Below are positions 50,176-58,894 of a stretch of 64,000 nucleotides of DNA, piece by piece. How positions within the stretch are numbered: the first letter of the stretch is position 1; every line of letters begins with the position of its first letter. The notes below the pieces were generated by a model. It ran no database searches and was not told where the DNA came from. It saw only the letters and a list, made by a program, of their open reading frames with translations. Source of the stretch: Lachnospiraceae bacterium (GTDB lineage: Bacteria > Bacillota > Clostridia > Lachnospirales > Lachnospiraceae); contig CAAFXE010000364.1 in NCBI GenBank assembly GCA_900766915.1, positions 62,001 through 126,000 on the forward strand, given 5' to 3'. Made by a program: the position numbers and the translations under genes.

Positions 50176-52026
50176 ATGGAACAATTAAAAAATTTAAAAA
50201 AAATTGAAAAATTTGTCTTTGGAATCAGCCTGTTATTTATATTTCTGGTATTTTTAAATTTTCGTGATATTCCAAACCGCTATACATTGCTTACAGCAGC
50301 AGGACTTTATGGTTTCTATGTATTGGCGTATCAAAGATTGTATATAAATGCAAGTACGGTTCTTCTGGGGATTACACTCTTTTTCTATGCAAGATTGAGA
50401 GGATTTGATACTGCAAATACCATCATGCATGGTGCACTTCCGGTTGTATTTATTCTTTTGGGAAAAGCACTGATGCAAAGAGAAAATACAACAGAAAAAA
50501 ATCAGACATTCTGGTTGTTATTGCCTGTGTTTAGCTTTATCGTTGGATATTCCGGACACGGTATCCTGAATGGTATGGTTTATTTTATAGAAGGACCTAT
50601 TCAGGAAGGTGTACGTTATTGGGCAGATGTGTGGACAGGGAATATTATGCCGGGGACCCAGCATAGTATTTATTTGCTCCCTGTTCTTTCTGTAATGTTT
50701 CCTGCAATCGTTTATTTTAGAAAACATAAATTACTTTGTAGTGTAACATTGATGACAGGGCTCTTTTCGCTATACTATGCTCTTGCTTCGCTTTCAAGAA
50801 TGTCTGTTTTGATCTTTGGAATGCTTTTTGTATGGCAGTTTTTCCTGTTTCTTTGTTTGAACAAAGACAATAAAAGGTTCATGGATTTTACCAAAAAGGC
50901 AGTGCTTGTGCTGGCAGGCGTTGGTATCATTGCAATCCTCGTGATAATTGTCAATCGTGAAACAATCCTGAAGATTCCTTTTGTGGCTAATCTGGGGAAG
51001 GATGGAGGTATTTTCAACAATCTCCGTTTCAGAGCACAAAGAAGTGTTTTGACACAGTTGTTTGCCTATCCTAAGGGTGGGATGCCTATGCCGGCAGATG
51101 GAATCCAAATGGCTCATAATGTGTGGCTGGATATGGCAAAAGATACCGGAATTGTCACGTTTGCCTGTTTTTTAGTTTACACCTTTTGTACTTTTGGACA
51201 GATGGTGAAACTATTATCTGGTAAGTCCTCAGCACAGATCAAGTACGTCTTCAGTGGAATTTACTTTGCATTTATTCTTTATTACAACGTGGAACCTGCA
51301 TTGAATGCCAATATTCAATATATGCTTCCCTGGATGTTTCTCAATGGTATGCTTTATGGGGTGAATCAAAAAATGGAAGAATCAAAAAATCAGGATTGTG
51401 TTTTAACTAAAAAACAGAAAATGTATCTGCCGTTTAAAAGGACAGTGGATGTGGTTTTAAGCGGTATTGCTATTGTGGTATTAAGTCCGGTTCTTTTGGG
51501 AATTTCCATTGCAATCAAACTGGATTCTCCGGGCCCGGTTCTGTTTAAACAGAAAAGAGTTGGAAAAAACAAAGAATTTTTTGATATCTGGAAATTCCGC
51601 ACCATGAGAACAGACACTCCCAAAGACATGCCGACCCACATGTTGAAAGATCCTCAGCAGTATATTACGAAAACAGGAAGGTTTTTAAGAAAAACATCGT
51701 TAGATGAATTACCACAGCTTTTTCAGATTTTCAGTGGAAAAATGTCCATCTGTGGTCCCCGTCCTGCACTTTGGAATCAGGAGGATCTGATTGCAGAACG
51801 CGACAAATACGGTGCCAATGGGGTGACTCCGGGACTTACAGGCTGGGCCCAGATTAATGGCAGGGACGAGCTTGAAATTGATGTAAAAGCCAGACTGGAT
51901 GGAGAGTATATAGAAAAATTTGGTTTTCTAATGGATTTGAGATGTTTTTTTGGAACCATTATTTCTGTTGCAAAGTCAGATGGTGTCGTAGAAGGCGGCA
52001 CTGGTGAATTGAACCGAAAGAAGTAG
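50176..52026 (+). CDS. Fusion: O-antigen polymerase/ligase-like membrane domain plus initiating sugar-phosphate transferase
   Basis: The 616-residue protein has two parts. Residues 1-395 are a polytopic domain with about ten helices, SLSRMSVLIFG, and the polymerase/ligase loop AHNVWLDMAKDTGI (313-326). After a short linker (396-415), residues 416-616 are a complete single-re-entrant-helix phosphoglycosyltransferase: SPGPVLFKQKRVGK, KFRTM, the Asp-Glu pair D510-E511 in SLDELPQ, GPRP and TGWAQINGRDE. The first acts outside, the second at the cytoplasmic face, so one chain would carry the first and a late step. Normally these are separate genes. No frameshift is present; an internal start near M400 or M416 could also release the transferase. 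Confidence 0.8.
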   Translation: MEQLKNLKKIEKFVFGISLLFIFLVFLNFRDIPNRYTLLTAAGLYGFYVLAYQRLYINASTVLLGITLFFYARLRGFDTANTIMHGALPVVFILLGKALMQRENTTEKNQTFWLLLPVFSFIVGYSGHGILNGMVYFIEGPIQEGVRYWADVWTGNIMPGTQHSIYLLPVLSVMFPAIVYFRKHKLLCSVTLMTGLFSLYYALASLSRMSVLIFGMLFVWQFFLFLCLNKDNKRFMDFTKKAVLVLAGVGIIAILVIIVNRETILKIPFVANLGKDGGIFNNLRFRAQRSVLTQLFAYPKGGMPMPADGIQMAHNVWLDMAKDTGIVTFACFLVYTFCTFGQMVKLLSGKSSAQIKYVFSGIYFAFILYYNVEPALNANIQYMLPWMFLNGMLYGVNQKMEESKNQDCVLTKKQKMYLPFKRTVDVVLSGIAIVVLSPVLLGISIAIKLDSPGPVLFKQKRVGKNKEFFDIWKFRTMRTDTPKDMPTHMLKDPQQYITKTGRFLRKTSLDELPQLFQIFSGKMSICGPRPALWNQEDLIAERDKYGANGVTPGLTGWAQINGRDELEIDVKARLDGEYIEKFGFLMDLRCFFGTIISVAKSDGVVEGGTGELNRKK

Positions 52027-52033
52027 AAAAGCT

Positions 52034-52906
52034 ATGAAAAGAATTTTGATTACAGGCGCAGGCAGTTATATTGGTATCTCTGTAGAAAAATGGCTTAAAA
52101 AAAGTCCGAAGCAGTATCAGGTAGACACCCTGGACATGTTGGGTGACGCCTGGAAGAGTACAGATTTCTCAGGATATGATGTAGTTTTCCATGTGGCAGG
52201 AATTGCCCATGCAGATGTGGGAAATGTGTCAGAGGAGAGAAAGCAGATGTACTATAAAGTAAATACGGAATTAGCAGTGGACGTTGCAAAAAAGGCCAGG
52301 GAATCTAAGGTTGGTCAGTTTATCTTTATGTCCTCTATGATCGTATATTCCGGATGTGAAGAAAAGATGATTACTTCAAAGACAGTGCCAAAACCTTTGA
52401 ATTTTTATGGTGACAGCAAGTGGCAGGCAGATCAGGCAATCTGGCAGTTAAATGAACCATCCTTTAAAGTGGTGATTTTGCGTCCTCCAATGATCTATGG
52501 AAAATGCTCCAAAGGAAATTATCCACAGCTTGCAAAACTGGCATCGAAATTACCAGTTTTTCCAAAGGTAAACAATAAACGTTCTATGCTGCATATCGAT
52601 AATTTGTGTCAGTTTATTAAGCTGATGATCGATTACGAAGAGTCCGGTATTTTCTTCCCGCAAAATGAAGAATATACCAATACTTCCGAAATGGTAAAAA
52701 TGATTGCGGATGTAAAAAAGCACAGGATTCTCATGATACCTGGAATGACTGTTCCGGTAAAACTGATGTCGAAAATACCGGGAAAAATCGGCGCTCTTGC
52801 GACGAAAGCTTTCGGTGACTCTGCATACGAAATGAGTATGAGTCAGTATCGGGAGAAGTATTGTGTCAATACTCTACAGGAATCCATCAGAAAAACAGAG
52901 GAATAG
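52034..52906 (+). CDS. NAD(P)-dependent nucleotide-sugar epimerase/reductase
   Basis: The 290-residue extended short-chain dehydrogenase has the dinucleotide motif TGAGSYIG, FHVAGIAHADVG, FMSSMIVYS, and the catalytic YGDSK (YxxxK). Its place after the 4,6-dehydratase and phosphoglycosyltransferase fits a C4 reductase that makes UDP-QuiNAc or UDP-FucNAc, as in WreQ/WbpV-type pathways; an RmlD role is less likely because the neighbours are UDP-sugar enzymes. It starts seven bases after the fusion gene, preceded by AGAAAAGC. Stereochemistry of the product cannot be told. Confidence 0.75.
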   Translation: MKRILITGAGSYIGISVEKWLKKSPKQYQVDTLDMLGDAWKSTDFSGYDVVFHVAGIAHADVGNVSEERKQMYYKVNTELAVDVAKKARESKVGQFIFMSSMIVYSGCEEKMITSKTVPKPLNFYGDSKWQADQAIWQLNEPSFKVVILRPPMIYGKCSKGNYPQLAKLASKLPVFPKVNNKRSMLHIDNLCQFIKLMIDYEESGIFFPQNEEYTNTSEMVKMIADVKKHRILMIPGMTVPVKLMSKIPGKIGALATKAFGDSAYEMSMSQYREKYCVNTLQESIRKTEE

Positions 52907-52910
52907 TCTC

Positions 52911-54005
52911 ATGAAACGTGTATTATTTTTGGTGAATCATGATGTGGTAATCTATAATTTTCGATTGGAGATTGTAGAGAGGTTATTAAAGGAAGGTCAT
53001 GAAGTCATCATTTCTTCCCCTTATGGGGAGCGTATTGAACTTTTAAAGGAGCTTGGCTGTCAATATATCGAGGTTCAATTAGAGCGGCATGGAACAAATC
53101 CTGTCCGTGAACTGCAGCTCCTTTGGTATTACAAAAAACTGATTGCCAGGGTGAAACCGGATATGATTTTTTCCTATACCATAAAACCTAATTTATATGG
53201 AGCAATTGCAGCAGGTATGAACCATGTACCGATTGTTGCCAATATTACGGGGCTTGGCACAGCTGTGGAAGGAACGGGACTTCTTCAAAAGGGTATGGTA
53301 TGGTTTTATAAAATGGCCTTTGGAAAAGTACAGACTGTATTTGTACAGAACACGGAGAACCGTCAGTATTTTATAGATAACCATATTACTGTGGATAAGC
53401 TAAAGCTTTTACCGGGCTCAGGTGTAAACCTGGAGAGGTTTTGCGTCCTGGATTATCCCACAGATGAAAAAGTGGAGTTTGTCTTTATTTCCCGTATTAT
53501 GAAGGAAAAAGGGATTGATCAGTATTTAGATGCAGCAAAATATATCAGACAAAAATATCCGCAGACCATGTTCCATATTTGCGGTTTTTGTGAAGAGGAA
53601 TATGAGGAAACATTAAAAGCCCTGGAGGAAAAAGGAATCATTAAATATCATGGATTGATTATGGATGTAAAAGAGGTGTTAAAATATACTCATTGCACCA
53701 TTCATCCAACCTATTATCCGGAAGGCCTGAGCAATGTGCTATTGGAAAGCTCTGCCTGTGGAAGACCGATCATCACAACAGATCGCAGTGGATGCCGGGA
53801 AGTTATTGATGATGGGGTCAATGGATATATGATTCCCCAGAAGGACAGTGAGGCATTGATCGCGGCTATTGAAAAATTTTTGGCACTTTCCAATGAAGAA
53901 AGAAAAGCTATGGGGCTTGCAGGCAGGAAGAAGGTTGAAAAAGAATTTGACCGTCAGATCGTTGTAGATGCTTATATGAAGGAATTAGAACGAGGAACGA
54001 AATGA
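52911..54005 (+). CDS. Glycosyltransferase family 4
   Basis: The 364-residue product is a GT-B enzyme of the WbaZ/Fuc4NAc-linked type often following QuiNAc/FucNAc genes. LFLVNHDVVIYNFRLEIVERL opens it; PNLYGAIAAGMNHVPIVANITGLG marks the acceptor lobe. FISRIMKEKGIDQYL and PTYYPEGLSNVLLESSACG form the donor lobe. It probably adds the second sugar. ATG 52911 follows GAGGAATAGT; the open frame before it lies in the previous gene. ATGA overlap joins it to the acetyltransferase gene at 54002. Confidence 0.82.
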   Translation: MKRVLFLVNHDVVIYNFRLEIVERLLKEGHEVIISSPYGERIELLKELGCQYIEVQLERHGTNPVRELQLLWYYKKLIARVKPDMIFSYTIKPNLYGAIAAGMNHVPIVANITGLGTAVEGTGLLQKGMVWFYKMAFGKVQTVFVQNTENRQYFIDNHITVDKLKLLPGSGVNLERFCVLDYPTDEKVEFVFISRIMKEKGIDQYLDAAKYIRQKYPQTMFHICGFCEEEYEETLKALEEKGIIKYHGLIMDVKEVLKYTHCTIHPTYYPEGLSNVLLESSACGRPIITTDRSGCREVIDDGVNGYMIPQKDSEALIAAIEKFLALSNEERKAMGLAGRKKVEKEFDRQIVVDAYMKELERGTK

Positions 54006-54574
54006 GAAGATTATTTAACAATATCGTAAGCGTTGGTTATACCTTTCTTAGAATGGCAGTGATGAAGCTGTTTCATGGCAGTCGATTAAACACTTCTATG
54101 ATAGAACGTTTTTCACCCAATGTTGTGTTTGAGATGAATCGGGGAGCCAGGGTTACCCTTGGGAAAAAAGTGCGTGTCCACAGTGGCACAAAAATCAAAG
54201 TACGTAAAAATGCAGAGTTGTCCATTGGAAAAAACGCAAAGATCAACTATAACTGTATCATCGCATGTCAGGATAAAATTTCTGTTGGTGCTGGTACAGA
54301 GTTTGGTCCATCCGTATATTTGTATGACCATGACCATGATTATAAAGCAGGGTTAAAAGAAAATAAATTTTTATCATCGCCCATAGAAATTGGTGAAAAT
54401 TGTTGGATTGGTGCAAATACAGTTATTTTGCGCGGAACAAAGCTTGGAGACAACTGTGTTGTGGGAGCCGGATGCGTGATCAAGGGTGAATATCCGGAAG
54501 GCTCCGTGATCGTACAGAAACGTACCACAGATGTCTGTCGGGTGAAGAAAGAAAATCAGAGGAACGAAATATGA
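54002..54574 (+). CDS. Hexapeptide acetyltransferase (maltose O-acetyltransferase-like)
   Basis: The 190-residue protein has an N-terminal helical part (about 1-40) and beta-helix turns: VRVHSGTKIKVRKNAELSIG, GAGTEFGPSVYLYDHDHDY with the probable catalytic histidines, NCWIGANTVILRG and NCVVGAGCVIKGEYPEG. It would acetylate a hydroxyl of a sugar in the nascent unit. Start and stop codons overlap both neighbours, as in a tightly coupled operon. It is the most divergent of the three intact hexapeptide enzymes in the window. Confidence 0.8.
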   Translation: MRRLFNNIVSVGYTFLRMAVMKLFHGSRLNTSMIERFSPNVVFEMNRGARVTLGKKVRVHSGTKIKVRKNAELSIGKNAKINYNCIIACQDKISVGAGTEFGPSVYLYDHDHDYKAGLKENKFLSSPIEIGENCWIGANTVILRGTKLGDNCVVGAGCVIKGEYPEGSVIVQKRTTDVCRVKKENQRNEI

Positions 54575-55674
54575 TCAGAGTCCTGCAGTATATCGGGAGT
54601 TTACAATTTGGTGGTTCTCAATCATTTATCATGGAAGTGTATCGTAAGATTGACAGAAGTCAGGTGCAGTTCGATTTTATCACTTTTCCGGGAGAAACCA
54701 CAGGGAATTATGATGAAATCATAAGCTTAGGCGGGAAGGTATTTGAATGTCCACAGTATAGTGCCGGAACCCACAGAGCATTCTGCAGATGGTGGGATAC
54801 GTTCTTTCGAGAACATGCGGAATATAAGATTTTGCATGGGCATATCAGAAGCTGTGGATCTGTATACATTCCCATTGCCAAAAGACACGGTGTGAAAACG
54901 ATCATCCATAGCCACAGTACGTCAAATGGTTCCGGATTGTCGTCAGTGGTGAAAGCGATTTATCAGTATCCACTTCGATATATGGCAGACTATTTATTCT
55001 CCTGCTCAGATATTGCGGGAAAGTGGCTGTATGGGGAAAGAGCGACAAAAAAGTCTAATTACAGGATTATTCCTAATTGTGTGGATCTTGACTACTTTGC
55101 GTATTCAGAAGATACCAGAAGTGCTGTCCGAAAAGAGTGGAGCATTGGAGAAAATGACTTTGTGATTGGTCATATCGGTCGTTTTCATGAGTCTAAAAAT
55201 CACGGATATATTTTAGAAATCTTCAGAGAATTGTTGAAAATTCATCCAAACAGCAAAATGCTGCTGGTTGGAAACGGAGTGGAAGAAGGTTTAAGACAAT
55301 TAGGAGCAGAAAAGGAAGTATTGGAACGAATGGTTTGCACAGGAGCACAGGCAAGACCCGGAAAGTTCTATCAGGCCATGGATGTATTTCTGTTTCCCTC
55401 TGTGTGGGAAGGTCTCCCCATGAGTGTGGTAGAAGCTCAGGCCGCAGGATTACCTTGTGAAATTTCGGATACGATTACGACCAATGTGATGCTGACGAGT
55501 CTTGTGACTCAGCATTCCATTCAGGAACCGGCAAAATACTGGGCAGAAATTATTGCACAGTATGCAGACAGAAAACGCTGTGCATGTAATGAAGAAAACA
55601 GAAAACGATTAGAAGAGTTTGACAGCAAGCTTGTGGCAAAACAGCTGCAGGAGTTTTATATAGAAATACAGTAG
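54571..55674 (+). CDS. Glycosyltransferase family 4 (EpsF-like)
   Basis: The 367-residue GT-B enzyme opens with VLQYIGSLQFGGSQSFIMEVYRKI, the beginning of the EpsF/GT4 subgroup in Firmicute exopolysaccharide loci. HGHIRSCGSVYIPIAKRHG and IIHSHS belong to the acceptor lobe; VIGHIGRFHESKNHGYIL and PSVWEGLPMSVVEAQAAG to the donor lobe. It adds a sugar in the cytoplasm. It overlaps the upstream acetyltransferase gene by four bases. Donor not predictable. Confidence 0.82.
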   Translation: MIRVLQYIGSLQFGGSQSFIMEVYRKIDRSQVQFDFITFPGETTGNYDEIISLGGKVFECPQYSAGTHRAFCRWWDTFFREHAEYKILHGHIRSCGSVYIPIAKRHGVKTIIHSHSTSNGSGLSSVVKAIYQYPLRYMADYLFSCSDIAGKWLYGERATKKSNYRIIPNCVDLDYFAYSEDTRSAVRKEWSIGENDFVIGHIGRFHESKNHGYILEIFRELLKIHPNSKMLLVGNGVEEGLRQLGAEKEVLERMVCTGAQARPGKFYQAMDVFLFPSVWEGLPMSVVEAQAAGLPCEISDTITTNVMLTSLVTQHSIQEPAKYWAEIIAQYADRKRCACNEENRKRLEEFDSKLVAKQLQEFYIEIQ

Positions 55675-55687
55675 TGAAAGGAAAAAA

Positions 55688-56698
55688 ATGGAAAAGCGCA
55701 GATATCCGTTAATTGATATTATAAAGGTTTTTTGTTCAGGTCTGGTAGTACTTATACATTTGTCTCAGATAAAAGAGGGGACACTTATTTCGAATATAAT
55801 GGATGCATGCTTTACGAGACAGGCAGTCCCATTCTTTTTTATTGCATCAGGATTTTTTTTTGGACGAAAAGTATACTCTTCAGATAATTGTGTTAGGGCA
55901 TCTGTTAATCAGGCAAAAAAGATATTTATGTTATATATTGTATGGCAGATTCTGTGGATTCCATTTATCATGTCAACCTATATATCTAAATATGAGGGTG
56001 AGAGCATAATTTATGTTGGATTTATTCTTTTCAGACGGTTGTTTATTGCTGGTCAGGGTTCCTATTGGTATTTATTAGTTCTGGCAGAAACAATACTTGT
56101 TTCAGGTCTATGTATAAAATTTCATAAAGAAAAATTTTTGTACCTGATTGCTGCGGGAGGAATTTTCTTAGGCTTATTGTATGATGCTGAGATTGCTCAT
56201 GGAATCATTGGAATAATAAACAACTTATTTTATATCATTTTTGGTTGGAGTAACAACTTGATTATGAAAGGAATTCCATATGTATCATTAGGAATTTTAT
56301 TATCTCAGAAGAATGTTACATTATCAAAGAAAATGTTAAGTGGAGCATATATACTAATAAGTATTATTAGTGTTATGTTTTTCTTTGCCGCTAATAATGG
56401 CAGAATGGTACTTTTGTATCCAATACAGGCAATACTTTTGTTTTTAATATCAATACAAGCAACAAAATTAAAAATTGATTCAAAAACATGTTGTAAATTA
56501 AGAAATTTGAGTTCCACAATTTATTTAGTACATATGGTCTATGTTGAAGGTGTGGTAAGCGTTTTTTGGCCAATAGATGCACCAAGATTATTTAGATGGT
56601 CTGTTACAATGCTGTTTTCAGTGTTAACTTATATAATTATCGAAAAACTAAAAATAAAGCCATTGATGTGGTTGATGTCTATGGAAGTTGAGAAATAA
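55688..56698 (+). CDS. Acyltransferase-3 family membrane protein
   Basis: This intact 336-residue protein has about ten helices. PLIDIIKVFCSGLVVLIHL near the N-terminus carries the catalytic histidine. A RLFIAGQGSYWYLLVLAE block in the middle and LSSTIYLVHMVYVEG near the end complete the acyltransferase-3 layout. It would O-acetylate the exported or lipid-linked glycan. The gene is more AT-rich than the genes before it, suggesting separate acquisition. Two other members of the family in the window are a boundary fragment (1-558) and a pseudogene (25349). AAAGGAAAAAA precedes the ATG. Confidence 0.8.
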   Translation: MEKRRYPLIDIIKVFCSGLVVLIHLSQIKEGTLISNIMDACFTRQAVPFFFIASGFFFGRKVYSSDNCVRASVNQAKKIFMLYIVWQILWIPFIMSTYISKYEGESIIYVGFILFRRLFIAGQGSYWYLLVLAETILVSGLCIKFHKEKFLYLIAAGGIFLGLLYDAEIAHGIIGIINNLFYIIFGWSNNLIMKGIPYVSLGILLSQKNVTLSKKMLSGAYILISIISVMFFFAANNGRMVLLYPIQAILLFLISIQATKLKIDSKTCCKLRNLSSTIYLVHMVYVEGVVSVFWPIDAPRLFRWSVTMLFSVLTYIIIEKLKIKPLMWLMSMEVEK

Positions 56699-56701
56699 AA
56701 A

Positions 56702-57418
56702 ATGAAAAAATATATATTACGTTTAGACGATGCGTCTGATTATATGGACATAAAAAAGTGGAACCGTATGAAGAATCTATTAGATCACTATGGTATTAAG
56801 CCCATTTTTGGAATTATCCCTGATAATAAAGATGAAGCATTAACAGGTCTTTATAAAAAAGATCCAAAGTTCTGGGAAAAGATGCAGCAATGGGTGCAGG
56901 AGGGATGGACTCCGGCATTGCATGGATATGAGCATCGTTATGTGACAGAAGATGGTGGAATGAATCCGGTGAATGCCAGGAGTGAGTTTGCCGGATTATG
57001 CTATGAGGAACAGGCTGACAAAATAAAAAAAGGCTATGAAATACTGAAAAATCATGATATTGTACCGGAAATCTTTTTTGCACCATCTCATACCTTTGAT
57101 AACAATACATTAAAGGCAATTAAAGAAAAAACTCCAATTCGTGTAATTAGTGATACGGTGGCAAATGATGTTTATAAAAAAGGGGATTTCTGGTTTATTC
57201 CCCAGCAGAGCGGCGTGGTTCGGAAGCTACCTTTTAAATTGGTTACATTCTGTTATCATCCAAACACTATGGAAGAAAAGGATTTTGAATTGTTGGAAGG
57301 GTTTTTACAAACAAATAAAAATCTGTTTGTAACTTATCATGAGACACTTTTGCGTAACAGGAAAAGCAGCCTCTATGACAGAGTGCTAAAGTGGCTGTAT
57401 TTTGCAAGACGAAGATAA
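56702..57418 (+). CDS. DUF2334 polysaccharide-deacetylase-like protein
   Basis: The 238-residue protein has no signal peptide. YILRLDDASDYMD carries the Asp-Asp metal site, PALHGYEHRYV the His pair, and FFAPSHTFD and TFCYHPN the remaining conserved blocks of DUF2334, a branch of the CE4-like deacetylase superfamily. It may remove an acetyl group from a sugar intermediate in the cytoplasm. It starts three bases after the acyltransferase, so the two may act in sequence. Substrate unknown. Confidence 0.75.
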   Translation: MKKYILRLDDASDYMDIKKWNRMKNLLDHYGIKPIFGIIPDNKDEALTGLYKKDPKFWEKMQQWVQEGWTPALHGYEHRYVTEDGGMNPVNARSEFAGLCYEEQADKIKKGYEILKNHDIVPEIFFAPSHTFDNNTLKAIKEKTPIRVISDTVANDVYKKGDFWFIPQQSGVVRKLPFKLVTFCYHPNTMEEKDFELLEGFLQTNKNLFVTYHETLLRNRKSSLYDRVLKWLYFARRR

Positions 57419-57430
57419 GAGGAAATAAGC

Positions 57431-58879
57431 TTGAAACAGAAATCAATCAAAAAAAATGCAATTTTAAATATGGGAACTGCCATAGGAAGTACGTTGTGTT
57501 CAGTTCTTTCCCTGCCATATGTAACCCGTGTGCTGCAACCGGAAAATTATGGGCGTATTTCTTACGCACAGTCTTTTGTCAGTTATTTCAGTTTAATTGC
57601 AGAACTGGGAATTCTGGCATACGCCATGCGCGAATGTGCAAATGTTCGAGATGACAGACAGAAGTATCAGAAACTAGCCAATGAAATGTTCACATTTAAC
57701 ATGTGTGCGACATTAATCTCGTTGGCGCTTTCGCAAATTGTTCTTTGGACGGTACCGGGTTTTCGTTCTCATTGGATTTTAATCGAAATCTTTTTGGTAT
57801 CTGTTATATTTGATACGTTGAGGGTTCGATGGTTGTATCAATCTCAGGAGGATTATGCATACCTGTCTCTTCAGGGCCTTTTTTCTCATGCATTAGTGCT
57901 GGTTCTGATATATATATTCATAAAACAGGAAACGGATTATTACAAATATGCAGTGATATTAATTATGCCTGCAGTGATTCCCGGAATTATGAATATTGTT
58001 CGATCCCGGAAGTATTGTAAACTGCGTTTTACTTTACAAACAAATTTTAAAGAACATTTCTATCCGATTGTGATGATTTTTGCATCAAATGTAGCCAATA
58101 CAATCTATGTGTTTTCGGACACTGTTATTCTGGGTTATATCACAGGAGATTATGCAGTAGGACTGTATGCGGTTGCCATACGTATCTATGACACTACAAA
58201 AGCTTTACTTGCTGCAGCAATTAGTGTTACCATTCCGAGATTTTGTTATTTTTATAATAATGGACATGAGGATGAGTTTAAAAAACTGCTAGGGAAGGTA
58301 ACAAACCTGATATTCATTATTTGTGTTCCTGCCTTTATTGGATTAATCATCCTGGCAAAAGAAATTGTCCTGATTTTATTCGGCAATTCTTACCGGGAGG
58401 GAACTTTAGCATTACAGCTGTTAAGTGGTGCTTTGTTATTCGCAGTGCCGGCAATGATGCTTTCCCAGAGCATTCTAATTGCCATGAAAAAAGAAAAAAC
58501 TGTTTTTAAAGTTACTGCATTTGGTGCAATTTTAAATGTTGTATTAAATATTATATTAATTCCCAGATATGCTCAAAATGCTGCCGCATTTACAACATTA
58601 CTGTGTGAATTTATAGTTCTGGTGATTTATGCATTCAAAACCCAAAATGAGTGGAGACATAACATTAGTATAAAATCATTATTACAGGCAATGATTGCAG
58701 GTCTTATTATGGGAGTTATTGTAGCAAATGTGAAATTATTGTTTGATAATTTACTGATAACAATCATTGTCTGCCTGATTGTGGGGGTGTTCAGTTATTT
58801 TGGGATTTTATTGCTTTTCCGAAATTCTATGGTGTGTGAATACTTACATATAGGGTTATCAAGGATTCGAAAAAGGTAG
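57431..58879 (+). CDS. Polysaccharide flippase (Wzx, MATE/MOP superfamily)
   Basis: The 482-residue protein has about fourteen helices. KKNAILNMGTAIGSTLCSVLSLPYVTRVL and NYGRISYAQSFVSYFSLIAELG are standard Wzx openings, and YVFSDTVILGYITGDYAVGLYAVAIRIYDT sits in the middle. The start is TTG at 57431, seven bases after GAGGAAA. It is the flippase of the 48-64 kb system, paired by position with the polymerase-transferase fusion at 50176. An alternative downstream ATG at 57470 would delete the first helix start, so TTG is preferred. Confidence 0.87.
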   Translation: MKQKSIKKNAILNMGTAIGSTLCSVLSLPYVTRVLQPENYGRISYAQSFVSYFSLIAELGILAYAMRECANVRDDRQKYQKLANEMFTFNMCATLISLALSQIVLWTVPGFRSHWILIEIFLVSVIFDTLRVRWLYQSQEDYAYLSLQGLFSHALVLVLIYIFIKQETDYYKYAVILIMPAVIPGIMNIVRSRKYCKLRFTLQTNFKEHFYPIVMIFASNVANTIYVFSDTVILGYITGDYAVGLYAVAIRIYDTTKALLAAAISVTIPRFCYFYNNGHEDEFKKLLGKVTNLIFIICVPAFIGLIILAKEIVLILFGNSYREGTLALQLLSGALLFAVPAMMLSQSILIAMKKEKTVFKVTAFGAILNVVLNIILIPRYAQNAAAFTTLLCEFIVLVIYAFKTQNEWRHNISIKSLLQAMIAGLIMGVIVANVKLLFDNLLITIIVCLIVGVFSYFGILLLFRNSMVCEYLHIGLSRIRKR

Positions 58880-58894
58880 CAGGAGGATGAGAAA

